A stretch of DNA of 64,000 nucleotides from Sodiomyces alkalinus F11. Lineage: Eukaryota; Ascomycota; Sordariomycetes; Glomerellales; Plectosphaerellaceae. This document shows, piece after piece, positions 11,400 to 22,149 of this stretch (position 1 is its first letter; every line of letters starts with the position of its first letter). Under the pieces are notes generated by a model. The model searched no databases and had not been told where the DNA came from. It worked only from the letters and a program-made list of their open reading frames with translations. Location of the stretch: contig NW_021167079.1 of NCBI RefSeq assembly GCF_003711515.1, positions 3,723,807-3,787,806 on the forward strand, in the 5' to 3' direction. The translations under genes and the position numbers were made by a program.

Positions 11400-14300
11400 A
11401 TCCTCTTCGTAGCTATCCTTACCTCCTTATATACATACCCGAGGTTTTAGCGCTACAGGGGCTTTATTACGCCTCTAATTCTAGTTATCGTGCTACTCGG
11501 AAGTCCGGGAGGCGCCCGGTTTATAAGAACCACTTCGCGACCTTCCCCGCGGTCTCCCTACTCCGCAGCGCTAAGAGCTGGTCCTGTTTTATTAATAGGC
11601 GCGCGCCTATATCGGCCGCGAGGCGCTCTTATATCTCCCCTAATATATCCCGGCACTATAATATAATATATTCCACTATCTCCGGGCCTTTATTAGCGCA
11701 TTAGTAGCATACCGTCGCCGTATCTAGCACGCCTTTTATAAAAAGAAAATAATAAAGGCCTATTTTCTTTATTCGGATCTATTTAAGGATAGAACTCTAT
11801 AGTTTTATAAGGCCCTTATATTTCCTAAGCGCTACGCGGTTAAACTAAGGCGTCCACGTTACGGCCACGCTACTATATTAGCGTAATAAGGTATACTTCT
11901 ACTAGTACGCCTATTCCTCTTAAAGGTATTAGGCTAGTTCCCTCCTAAGGTGCTAGGACTCGATTTCCTACTTCTATGCCCCCTAGGACCTTAGGTAAGG
12001 CCTAACCCCTCCCCTATATCTTCTACGCTATATAGCCGCTTTAGCTACTTTGTATACCTAAAGTATCGTTTACTTTATCTAAATACCCTTTACCCGTAGT
12101 ATTACTTACGCGGTTATGATATTATAGTATAAGTTAAGTGGGGGGGGCCCTCCTTTTATCTTTACTACCTTCATAGCTATAGCCGGATACGCGCTAGTGA
12201 TAATATATAAGTATTATGTCTACTTACTAGTTAGTCTCTTTAGTACTCTGCTTAGCTTCTCCCCTTTTCCTATTGGCGTGTAGAAGGCCGGGGCTATATA
12301 AATTATAGCACTGCGGACTATTATTTAGTATAGTTTATATATATCCCCGATATAGTAGCCCTATACTAACGCTATAAGGCATATAAGAGCGTATTTCTAG
12401 GTAAGGAGTTTAGCTTTAAGTTTCCGGATATAGGGGCGGAATATAAGCTTTTAGTCGAGGATAACCCCTAGGACCTTTATCTCTTTAACTTACAGCGCCG
12501 GTACGCCTTCAAGGCGTAGCTAGAGTGGTAACGGGTCGCGTTTTCTCGTAAAGTAGAGGAGCTTATATTTCCGGGGCTTGAATTATAGTCCGCTCCTTTA
12601 TAACTAGCTCTAGTAGATTTACTATACTTATTTAAGGTACGTCCGTAGCGCGGCTATATTATATCCGAAGGCTATAATACTCGTATTATCGGTAAATCCG
12701 ATTACTATAACCTGCGGTATCTGGATTAATTCCTAGTAAAGCGTCCTAATAAAGAGTATAAAGAGGATTAAGGAAAGGAGTAACCCTTAGGGGACTCCCG
12801 CCTAGATATTTACCTAGTACGACGTATCGCCGTTAAAGCATAGGCGTACCCTGCGCGCTATAAGGTATAACTAGGTCTATTTCGTGACTTAGTCCGGGAA
12901 ACTATACTAAACGAGGATTTTAAGGAGTTTCTAGTATAGTACTATATTAAATACGCCCTGGATATTAAGCTTTAATTATATTACGGCCCCGTCGTGTTCC
13001 TACACGGCGTATACTCCCTCTATAATAGCCCTAACCGCTATCGTTATATTATAGTATCTTCTATTACCTATTTATCCGGTAGGGAGGAGTTAGTACTCCT
13101 CCGCTATAGTCGCGATTCTCCTTCTTATTATCTTTTTAAGGACTTTCTTAGTAACGCTTAGGAGTATTATCGGTTATTACCCTAAGGCTATTATATAGAC
13201 TTCTTTTAGTTTACCCGGTTTCTTAAGTATTACTACCTTTATATTACGGTATTATTATAGGAAATATACGGCCTTAAGGCTCGCAAAGAAGAGTTATACT
13301 AATCGCTTATAGAGTAGTTAGCTATAGGCGAGTAAGAATCTATTTAGTAGGCCGTCCTCTCCGGGTACCTTCTATTTTACTATTTATTATATAACCTACT
13401 AAACCTCTTTTTCCGTGACCTCTTACGTGAGTAGTATTTTCTCCGCCCTCGGCGCGCCGCCGATACGCCTATGTTTTAAAGGGTATAGTAGGGGGAAGAA
13501 TTTTATTATAAGGATTATCGCTTTTCTGTTATATACTATCGTAACCGGTCCGCCCGCGCCGCGCTATAAGGGCGGGATAGATAAGAGGTCTAGGGGTAGG
13601 TAGCCTACCGTTCGGGCCTAGTATTATAGTATCTAAAGGCTTCTCTAGTCTACTACCGTTATATTAACGGCGCTATACTAGCTCTTCCGCTTCTTTATCC
13701 TAACTAGTATATTACGGTATTTTTCTGCCTTTTTAAGTTTATCCTACCTACCGTGTAACCTCCGCCTATCATAGCGCTATATAAGCGTTATTACCTCCTT
13801 ATTCGCCTTTACTATTTCCTGCGTTTACTATAGCGGTTTATCGCGGAAGGCGGTTAATTCACGTCGCGGCGCCGTAATATCCGCGATATTAATAAGGTCC
13901 TATAGTATCTAGCCTACAATATAATCGGTTACTTCCGGGGTAAGGGGTATTTCTTTATAGTCTAGCCTCTAAGCCTGTCTTTAGGCCGCTTCGTAGTCTA
14001 GCTTCCTCTACCTTTACCCTTTACTAGTAGTACGCTAGTATAGCTACGTTATATCGATATTAATTACCTAAGCTATATAGTCTAAGCCTATTAGGTCTAG
14101 GTTATCCCCTTAATATATATAGGATAGGTCCGCTAAAACCTAAGTAAGGTTAAGTGTACTATATTATTAATTAGTATCGGCTAAGGTCCTAGTAATATAT
14201 TCTTTCGGGGTTATAAGGTTAAGTTACTACTAGTACGCGAGTATAATAAGGTCTTCTAATTATCTTTTATATCTATTATATCCGTCCTAAAAAGTGTTTT

Positions 14301-14800
14301 TGAGGTTAAAGTCTTTTACTAAGATAGTATGTTACCGCTCCCGTTCCGCCGCGAGACTATATATCGGGGTCTCCTACTCTCCTCCCTTATAGTATAATAA
14401 GTATACTACTTATATACTTTTCTCCTCCTATTATATCCCGACTCTAATTATAGCCTAGGCCTAATCTTCGCCCGCGCGCTATATAAACGCAGTGGCCTTA
14501 TACCGCTTATATATATAGAGCAGGGCACGCCTACTTCCTTATACTATCCTATAACTATATCCCCTTCGGTAAATCAGGTTCTTCCTCTTATATAACCCGG
14601 GCTCTATTACCGTAATCACGTTATACCCGCTACGGGTATAGAGCGTTTACTATACTCTATCCCGCTATCCCCCTATATTCTACTAAATAATTCTAATTAT
14701 TTATCTTAGGCGGCTACGCCGTACTCGCTTTAATCTATAATTATATCTTAGGTATAGCCCTAAGGTAAGGGGTAAGGCTTTATAGGGGCTAAAAGGAGGT
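11400..14800 (-). pseudogene. LINE-A ORF2 (endonuclease-reverse transcriptase), degraded
   Basis: Near 14290 the minus strand reads 'VKDFNLKNTF.DG', the place of the GDFN motif of APE-type LINE endonucleases. The RT core follows: a 'G.P.G.SFP..L.SL' segment near 12770-12800 where family members have GxPQGSPLSP, then 'VIGFTDNTSIIAFGYN' near 12660-12700, the FADD box with its aspartate lost by a RIP-type change. Downstream 'YKLLYFTRKR' (about 12540) matches the usual KxE/FxxxR region. A C-terminal RNase H is expected between about 9600 and 11400 but could not be read. Stops are almost all TAG/TAA. Confidence 0.75.
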
Positions 14801-14849
14801 AATATTAAAGGCGAGGAACCTCGTAATCGGGTTATTATTCTAAGTAAGC

Positions 14850-16300
14850 GTAAGGAGGGCGGTATATAATCTAATAAGGATATTCCGTAACCCTAGGGGG
14901 CGTCCTTTTTATTTCCTTTTTTTCTTAGGCGGCTCGAAGATTATTATTATTTCCTATAACACCGTAAAGACACTACGCTCCCGCCCCGCCTTATATTTCT
15001 CGAGTTAGTTAAGGTCGAATCCCCTTACCCTATTAGTATATACCTCCTTAGTCCGCGCCCTTTCCTTTACTTTATTCGGGCATTTATCGTTAAACGCCGC
15101 GTATAGCCCTTTATAAGCGGTATAGCGTTATTTTTTCGGGTCTATCTTAGCCTTATACGCCGCGAAGCCCCCTTAGTACGCTAACTCTACGCTGCTATAA
15201 TACCCGTATAGCGCTTTTATCGCTTAGTATTAGCTTATTTTATATCCGAAGTTAAGACACTTAAAGCACTATTATAGGGAGATCTCGGGCTTATAAGGTT
15301 TACTATTATAGTGTTTATAGTTAAAGAAAAATCCCTCCTTTACTAGTCGCTCTGTATCCTTAGGGCGGGCGACTTTAATAATTAATAACGCTATCCGCGC
15401 TACGTTATTCCTCGGTTTCCTAGCCTTAATCCGGGTAATCGCTATATTATTCTATAATCGGAGTTTTTATTACACGGTATCCGGGTTATTAGCTAGGAGC
15501 TATACTATTAGTATTTCTTTTACTATAACTTAGTATATTTTCTCTTATATTATAGCTCTTATACTAAATACTCCCTTAACCTAGTTATTCGCGTTCGGTA
15601 TCTACTACTCGTTCCTATACTTAAGTATAATAATCACGTCGCCGTTTAGGAGTTATCGCGCGGCTATTACGTTTATACGGCGAGCTAACTAATTAACTAC
15701 CTTAATAATCTCTTATAGGGTTCGGCTTTTAAGGTTAGTCTCGGCGTCTCCGTATCGGATTACTAGTTTTCGGGCGTATCGGGTAGGTATAACCTTTACC
15801 GGTGCTATCTTAATACGTTACCGCTACGCGGGCGTACTCCCTACTACTTAGACATAGGTTTTAGGTCTTACTACCCCGAGTAATTCTATTAGTATATCCT
15901 TAATCGCTTATTAAATCGTGTCGGTAAGCCCTTTAATCGTAAGGGGGGGTACATCGCTACCGGGTTATTAGCGTAGCGGCTTCCCTATAATAGTCTTGTA
16001 ATATTACGTTTAGAGGATCTTCTATATAAGTTTAGCGCCTTATCGGCGTTTACCCTATTAGCTAGTAGTCCGGAAATTAGGTATATAGTTTATATAATAC
16101 GCCTTCGGTACGCCTGCTTAGTGCCTAGGATTTTAGGGGCTCCCCCGGGGCTACGCGCCCCGGGTTAGTTCTAGTTATCGTATTCTAGGCGCTCTAGAGT
16201 AGTATACTAGTATCGTGTTAGGTTAGCCCTACGGGCCGCCCTATAGTATATAACCCACCGCGCCCTCTGCAGCCTTGTTACGATATCGGTCTCCGGTGCT
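14850..16300 (-). pseudogene. LINE-A ORF1 (gag-like, CCHC zinc knuckles), degraded
   Basis: Minus-strand reading around 15300-15240 gives 'REGFFFNYKHYNSKPYKPE'-type sequence followed by 'CFKCLNFGYK'. This matches the start of the zinc-knuckle array (CxKCxxxGHxxxxC) of Tad/I ORF1 proteins; the histidine has become tyrosine, a CAC/CAT to TAC/TAT change. Knuckle-like residues (YGYYSSVE, then a K/R-rich tail) continue to about 14950. The N-terminal half towards 16300 is not recognisable. Confidence 0.7.
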
Positions 16301-16325
16301 TTTAAGGGCGTAGAATCCGAATCCA

Positions 16326-17102
16326 ATATCAGAATTAATTTTATGGATAATACGGCACCTTAAGGTCACTTTTAGCTTGACGATGCTCCTTTTTATTAAG
16401 TATTCCAAGAATAGCACCTATAATATTAGCGCTATCTTTAAGAGATTAGCACTAAAGAGTAATTATATCACTGTAATCCGGAAGGCTATTGAGGGACTCT
16501 TCTAGTCTAAACCAAAGAGAACTTATATAATAGTTTCTACCACGGTAAATATCGTTAGCTATATAATTAAGTTATATAACGATAGTATAACTACGCTAAC
16601 TCCATATTATTACAGAGCCTAGGATACCCCTAATATCGTTAAGCGTGGATAGGAGATTCTTATTTAAAAGCTCCCTAACTTTAATAAAGGTTGTCTATAC
16701 CCTATTAACACAACTCAATATCAGGGCTTTCCCGGTGATACAGGTAATAGGATAAGCGATAAGAGTTATAATAAGGAGATTCATTAGGCTAATATAGACG
16801 ATAACCTGTTTAGCTCTAATAATAATACTATAGAGGATCGTGTAAACTAAGGCCAGGAGGATTCTCGTGCGAATATAGATATTAGTAGGTAATTATAAAC
16901 TATTTATATTATACGTATAGTTATAAAGTAGTACTAGGCGGTAGTATATTACTATTCTTAGTCGATACCTTTATAATATCCGATCTATCTTTAATCAAGA
17001 AATAATAATAATAACTCGTTAATAATAATAATATTAGTAATAGCACTATCACTACTACCACGATAATTATTATAATAACGGATATATACGATATCCTATT
17101 AG
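16326..17102 (+). pseudogene. DUF6589-like gene, 3' part
   Basis: This is the downstream half of the gene broken by LINE-A. The frame continues in phase from 9471 after removal of the LINE and one ATATCA copy, reading 'INFMDNTAP.GHF.LDDAPF' at 16333-16400. The coding signal fades after about 16700 and the stretch ends in the right TIR. CpA and TpG are somewhat commoner here than in LINE-A. Confidence 0.5.
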
Positions 17103-17302
17103 ATATTATTATTATTCTTCTTCTTCTTCTTCTTACTCTGCTATCCTATTTAATTTATAGGAGCCTAATTTATACTCTATAGCCCTTCTTGGGTAGCTAT
17201 AAAGGGGAGAACCCGGATCCCGGGGAAAACCTCTATACCTATTTCTAGTTAGAGTAATACTGCGACGGGGTCGATATAACCCCTGTTCGTCCTATCTATA
17301 TA
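17103..17302 (-). repeat. Right terminal inverted repeat of the DUF6589 element
   Basis: Reverse-complement partner of 6993-7198 (see there). It starts inside with TTATTATTATTCTTCTTC-type microsatellite at about 17109-17136. It contains GGATCC near 17215 and ends CCTATCTATATA at 17291-17302. Differences from the left copy are mainly RIP-type transitions. Confidence 0.8.
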
Positions 17303-20300
17303 TTTAGATTATATCTCTAGACTAATAGCTAAGAGAGGGGTAGTAGGCTATAGTTCGGGTTAGCCTAGGCTAAGCGTTAGCGGGGGAGCGGAGGCTAAAA
17401 GGGTGCCGCGGCGTCTCCACCGTATAGCGGCCACGGCCCGCTATCTTCGGCCTTAACGCGAAAGTCCCATCGATTTAAACGCCTATAAAGCAAAAAGCCT
17501 ACGCCTCCGAGGATAAATACAATGCCCTACTTTAAACCCCTTTCCTAGTACTCTCTACTACCGCCACTAACACCCCTAAAGCCCCTGTATTTACAAGCCC
17601 TTCGGGGGACCTAAGCCCCTCTTACCCTTCTAACGGCCCCTAGAGCCTGGCTAGATCACGCAGTAAGGGCCTTGGAAGACCGTGTGAGTAGCCTAGCCTT
17701 TAGGCTATAGGACTATATCGCGCGACATTTAGAGCCGCTAAAGGGAAGGCCCCTAGACCTAATAGAATAGGCTTAAGACCGATCTAATAGGCCTCTAAGG
17801 CTATTCTCGGGTCCTTTTTACAGGTCTACTTAGCGTTCTTTTCCGCAGGGCACCACCCTACCTACTAGAAAAAAGCCCTTAGGGTTATTCTACAGAAGCC
17901 AGGAAAGAAGGACTATTTAGATCCTAAGTCTTATAGGATTATAGCCCTTCTACACTACCTAGGTAAAGTCCTTGAACGGGTTATAGCTACTAGGCTTAGC
18001 TTTCTAGCTAGTACCCGCGACGAATTACTACACTCTAGTCAAATAGGGGGTAGAAAATAACGCTCTGCTATCGATACGGCCCTTCTCCTCCTTCACTATA
18101 TCGAGAAGTAGCGTAAATCACGCCGAGATTCTATTATTTCTACGCTGTTTTTAGATATTAAAGGGGCCTTCGAAAATATCGCCCGTCTCCAGCTACTTAG
18201 GACTATTTAAGAACTTTAACTACCCCCTAACCTAGTTAAATAGGTAGCCTTTTTTATAGAAATAGGCGTATCTAACTAGCCTTTAAGGGGCAGGTTTAGC
18301 AGCCGACCCCCCTAAATATAGGGGTTCTATAAGGCTCCCCGGTTTCCCCTATCCTATTCCTAATTTATATTAGAAAGGTTATAGCGGGACCGGGTTTCGG
18401 GGGCTTTAGCTCTTCTATATCGACGATTTCTAGCTATCCATAGCGTTTACGTCGACTAGGCAAAACTATAAGACCCTGGAAAAAGCCGTAGCCGCCCTTT
18501 TCGACACAGTAAAAGTTAACTAAGTCCTTTTCGACCACCGAAAAACAGAGCTTATTCACTTCTATCGAAGACGCTCTATATAAGACGCCCCTATTACTAT
18601 AGGGGGGCACCTAGTTAAACCTATACTAGATACTATTAGGTGGCTAGGGGTCTCGTTTAATCCTAAGCTATGCCTTGAACCCTATATTGAAAAACGCCTA
18701 AACTTAGCTTTAGGGGCCCTAAATGGATTATATAGGCTAGCTAGCTCGTAGAGGAGCCTTTCTTTTACGGCTCTATAGAAGCTATATATAGCGTATATTG
18801 CCTTGTTAGCTGATTTTGGCTCGTAGCTGTGGTAGGACCCTAAATCACCGAGAAAGTACCTTGTAGACCGCCAAGAACGCCTATTGTACAGCGCTTTAGT
18901 TAGGGGCCTAGGTGCTTTTAGGAAGGCCCCTTTACGGCCTTTAGAACTTAAAGCAGCAGTCCCCCCAGCGGTGGTTCTGTTAACTAGGTCTAATAGACTT
19001 TATATCTTTAGGACCTTAAAATTCCTACCGAACTACACTATTAAACGCTAGCTTCTAGCGAGCGAAAACGACGAAGATCTCGCCCGGTTAAGGAACCTAC
19101 TACCTACCACACAGCTCTATAAGCTAGGCCTAGAAATAATGGCTTTAGTAGGGCAGTCTTAGGATATCGAGGGGCTTTCGGCTAGGTAGGAGGCCTCCTA
19201 GGCTTCGGAACATATAGCGGACCTAAAATCCTTTTTCCCTCTTAAAGACCGGCCTAAAATAGCTACCGACCCTAGACCTGGCCCCGAAACCCTCGACTAA
19301 AAAATAGCCCACCTCGAAGCCCTCGCTGAAATACAATATAACCTAGGCGAATAGACCGCTGTTTTCTATACCCACGGCTCCCTAGGCTACCCTACTAGGC
19401 CCCTTATAGGACCCTCGCAGGCTATAGCGACTATAATATAGTAGACTATTACTGGAAGGCCCTATAAAGCTATAGGCTTTAACCTAGAGACCGCTACTAA
19501 AGTCGCGGACGCTGAATTATACGCTATTCTTTAGGCCCTCTACGCTGCCCTAGAGTAGACCCCTAGGCCCTTAGAGTGCTATGTTTTTAGCGATTTATAA
19601 ATGGCTATTTAGAAGCTTTAGCGCACCTTATAGTGGACTAGAGAAGCTAAAGCCCTTATCACACGTCTTAGATAACTAGGCACTTCGGTTTCTGTGTGGT
19701 AATACCCCTTGGGCGTAGGGATAAAGGGGAATAAACTAGCAGATAACGTGGCTAAAGGGGCGTTAAACCCCGAAAAGGCTACTATATCTATTAGTTTAGT
19801 TATCCTTAGCCATCTTAAACGCCGCGTAAATAAAGCCCTTATTCAAGACTAGAAGCCCCTATAGAACGAGGAAGAGGAGGCAGGAAAAGAAAGTAAATCA
19901 GTGTGCTTAGGCCGTCTTTATAGGTACTTAGTCCGCGATAACCTCCATTTCTTTTGAAAACCATTACTAATATAAAGCCTAGGTGGGTTATGTCGGCTTT
20001 TATTTAGTTAAAAACCGGCTTCAGCTACCTAAAATCCCACTAAAAAAGGGCCTATAATAGCATAGATAACCGCTATTCCTGTTCCGGCTCCCCTATACAT
20101 GACGTAGCATACCTTATTCTTTCCTGCCCTTTATATAAAAACGAACGAAGAGCTCTGCGGGAAGCCCTAGTAGGCCTACCGCTATCTCTGCCGCTATTAT
20201 CTGGTACTAAAAGAGGTATATAGGCTTTAGAGGCCTATCTGTTAGCTACTAAAATAGCCTCGGCGGAGTAGTATAAGGCGCAAACCTTGATTTCTACTAT

Positions 20301-20541
20301 CTAGTTCTATTACTTTGGTTGTTATCTTTTTAGATCTATTAGACAGATTATTACGGAGGATTTCCTTTGTTTAGTACCGAGTAATACTCTATGATCTTCG
20401 TAATATCTTCACGACCGCACTAGCTATAAGGGCATATATCTAGCCTTGCATACTAGTAGGCGGGCGTAGTACAAGGGATCTTATAGATCTTATAAGGCCT
20501 CCTTATCGCAGGGGGTATAGCCTTTACGGATATATCACTAT
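17303..20541 (+). mobile_element. LINE-B, 5'-truncated non-LTR retrotransposon
   Basis: A plus-strand LINE starting directly at the right TIR. It contains RT, RNase H and a C-terminal Cys/His region, then a 3' UTR whose last 150 bases (20395-20541) are repeated at 46494-46640. No ORF1 or endonuclease was found upstream, so the copy is 5'-truncated, as is usual for LINEs. The 3' end is set by where the two copies stop matching. Confidence 0.75.
17830..20270 (+). pseudogene. LINE-B ORF2: reverse transcriptase, RNase H, zinc-binding C-terminus
   Basis: RT segments are 'SYRIIALLHYLGKVLERVIA' (about 17930-17990), 'FLDIKGAFENI' (about 18145) and the 'FYKAPRFPLSY' region (about 18330), which corresponds to GVPQGSPLSP. 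RNase H follows at about 19360-19760 with 'YTHGSLG' in place of YTDGS, 'VADAELYAILQAL'-like sequence, a 'VFSDL' segment and 'GIKGNKLADNVAKGAL'. The C-terminal part (19960-20230) fits the LINE domain that ends in 'HHxLxxCP'. Stops are of RIP type. The catalytic D of YTDGS is changed to H, so the copy is dead even without the stops. Confidence 0.8.
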
Positions 20542-20589
20542 AAGAGCGCTTCGTATTAGTGTCTTTATTATTATTAGTAGTAATAGTAT

Positions 20590-20858
20590 CCTTTATATCG
20601 GGGAGGTGCCCGAGAGTATTACAGGTGTCTCTGCTAACTCTAGGCTTTATAGTAGCTTAAAGGCGTTTTATATTATTATGAATAGCCCTTAGAGCCTTTA
20701 CGAAGTCCTTGATTATTAGTTCGTTTTTGATAATCTTATCGTAGTTATTTACTAGTAATCTTGTTATAGTTATTTACTAGGTAGTTATTACTTTATGCCG
20801 GGGCGATAGGCCTAACGGCTCTTAATATATTTTTAACCTAGTAGACTACGTTTAATAG
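20590..20858 (-). pseudogene. Unknown gene, C-terminal piece, cut by Gypsy-2
   Basis: The minus strand reads 'ILRAVRPIAPA.SNNYLVNN' and then a Q/K/R-rich stretch with RIP-type stops. It appears to continue the frame that stops at 27411 on the other side of Gypsy-2, across the AATAG duplication. The protein family is not recognised. It ends near the 3' end of LINE-B. Confidence 0.4.
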
Positions 20859-21072
20859 TGTGAACGACTGGTCATAGGTCGTGGCACTAAATAAGGTCGT
20901 AATAATAGATTATCTAGAACTAAGGAAGGAAGAAGGAAAAGGAGAAAAGTCTATAGTGCTAGGCTAGCTATAAGGTAGCGATAACTTAGCGATATAGGTC
21001 CGTTGACTAAGCGCGTGGTTAGGAAGATCCGGAGTATAGCCGGATCCTCTATATCGGGGTTAACCCGTAATA
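20859..21072 (-). repeat. Gypsy-2 3' LTR
   Basis: 214 bp, nearly identical to 27197-27410, including CGACTGGT, GGTCGTGGCACTAA, a purine-rich AAGGAGAAAAGTCTATAG block and CGGAGTATAGCCGGATCC. Differences are transitions such as TGTGAACG versus TATAAACG. Ends at CCCGTAATA, originally probably ...ACA. Confidence 0.93.
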
Positions 21073-21299
21073 TTATCCCCCCCCTCTCCCTCCGGGGGTT
21101 ATATAACCGCGCGTTACCGTTATAGTTTAGCTCCCCCTTACGTCGCGGTGATAAAGGAATAGTCGCGTCTCTTTATCTTACCTCGCCCTTACCTCGATAT
21201 TAAAGAAATCTAAGGTAGTTAGAGGTTATTCGAGACGGCTGCTTTTATTAGCGATAATAACGAGAACGCCCCTATAAGACTTCCTCCCCCCTAAAAGGT

Positions 21300-22135
21300 C
21301 GTGATAGTATCGCTAACTCTTCTTCTAGAAGTAAGAACCGTATCTTAACGCCTATACAGCGTTCTAGGATACCCTTATAGCTAGGGAAGTAATAATAGCG
21401 ATATTACCTATAGCTATATATCCCGCGGAGGCTCCCGGTATAGTAATCGCGTTAGCCCCTTCTCCTCCCTAGGAGGTCTAAAAAGCGGTAGCACCATAGT
21501 TAGCCTTATTACCTTTTCCTAAGGTTATTAACGAGGTAGCTAAACTAGCCTTACTTCCTCCGGTAACGGAGGTTATTAGCGAGGTGGTTATGCTAGTCTT
21601 TTCTCCTCCCTTAAAGGTTATAGAAAAGATAGTGTTAGGACTAAACGTGTCGCCTTTAGAGGAGGTTATTATTAGGGCGGAATAGCTAGCCTTATCTTCT
21701 CTTTACGAGGTTATAGATAAGGTGGTAGTTTCGGGCCCGGTCCCTCCTAATATCGTAGCGGAAGAGAACGCCTATCCTACTACTCCTACTCCCTTATTAG
21801 GGTCGATATTATCGGATAAAGACTTTAAACGCCTTAGTCTTATAGAGCTAAGGGAGTATACTCGGCTATTTAGGGAGATACTCGTACTCGGTTACGCTAA
21901 TATCGTAATCTCCGAATTCTAATAATACACGGAGCGTAGGCGGGCTTTTACGCCTACGGGTATAACTATCGCTAACGCGGTTATAATCCCCGATAACGGC
22001 AACGATAAAAACGATAATAAGGTTAAGGAGATAGACTCCGACCTATAACGGGGCGATAAGGGTAAGACTTTTGCGGAAGTCGATAATCTCAAGGATAGCG
22101 ATTTCGAGGCTAAGGATATTAATCTAGGCTTATAT
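21300..22135 (+). pseudogene. Opposite-strand accessory ORF of Gypsy-2
   Basis: A plus-strand frame runs against pol between the integrase end and the 3' LTR. It is open for 66 codons at 21722-21922 and extends both ways with few stops. The N-terminal part is built of degenerate units of about 20 residues with the pattern LALLPP..EVI.EVV (about 21480-21720). The C-terminal part reads 'DKDFKRLSLIELREYTRLF' and then an acidic D/E/K/N-rich tail to about 22130. No family is recognised. Its low stop density compared with other frames at the same place suggests real former coding rather than chance. Confidence 0.55.
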
Positions 22136-22149
22136 TAAGCATGGCTAAG

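Larger units (their letters stand above)
9472..16325 (-). mobile_element. LINE-A, Tad/I-type non-LTR retrotransposon, full-length, RIP-degraded
   Basis: On the minus strand the order is ORF1 with CCHC knuckles (about 15300 down to 14900), endonuclease (about 14300), reverse transcriptase (about 13600-12400), then an A/T-rich 3' tail (TTTATTA-type repeats at 9478-9507 on the plus strand). ATATCA occurs at both edges (9466-9471 and 16326-16331), a plausible target-site duplication. Deleting the LINE and one copy of it rejoins the DUF6589-like frame without a shift. That agreement supports both boundaries. The organisation is that of fungal Tad1-like elements. Confidence 0.8.
6993..17302 (+). 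mobile_element. TIR DNA element with DUF6589-like gene, split by LINE-A
   Basis: The ends at 6993 and 17302 are inverted copies of about 200 bp, starting TATGCAGAC on the left and TATATAGAT on the right (read inward); the differences are almost all C/T or G/A transitions. Between them a plus-strand frame resembling DUF6589 proteins runs from about 7200 to 9471 and resumes at 16326. The 6.85 kb in between is a minus-strand LINE, so the element without it is about 3.45 kb. A flanking target duplication longer than TA was not seen. The TIR structure is seen directly; that the DUF6589-like protein mobilises the element is inference. Confidence 0.7.

Noticed and set aside
13415..13603. 62-codon plus-strand frame
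   Set aside because: Opposite strand of the LINE-A reverse transcriptase.
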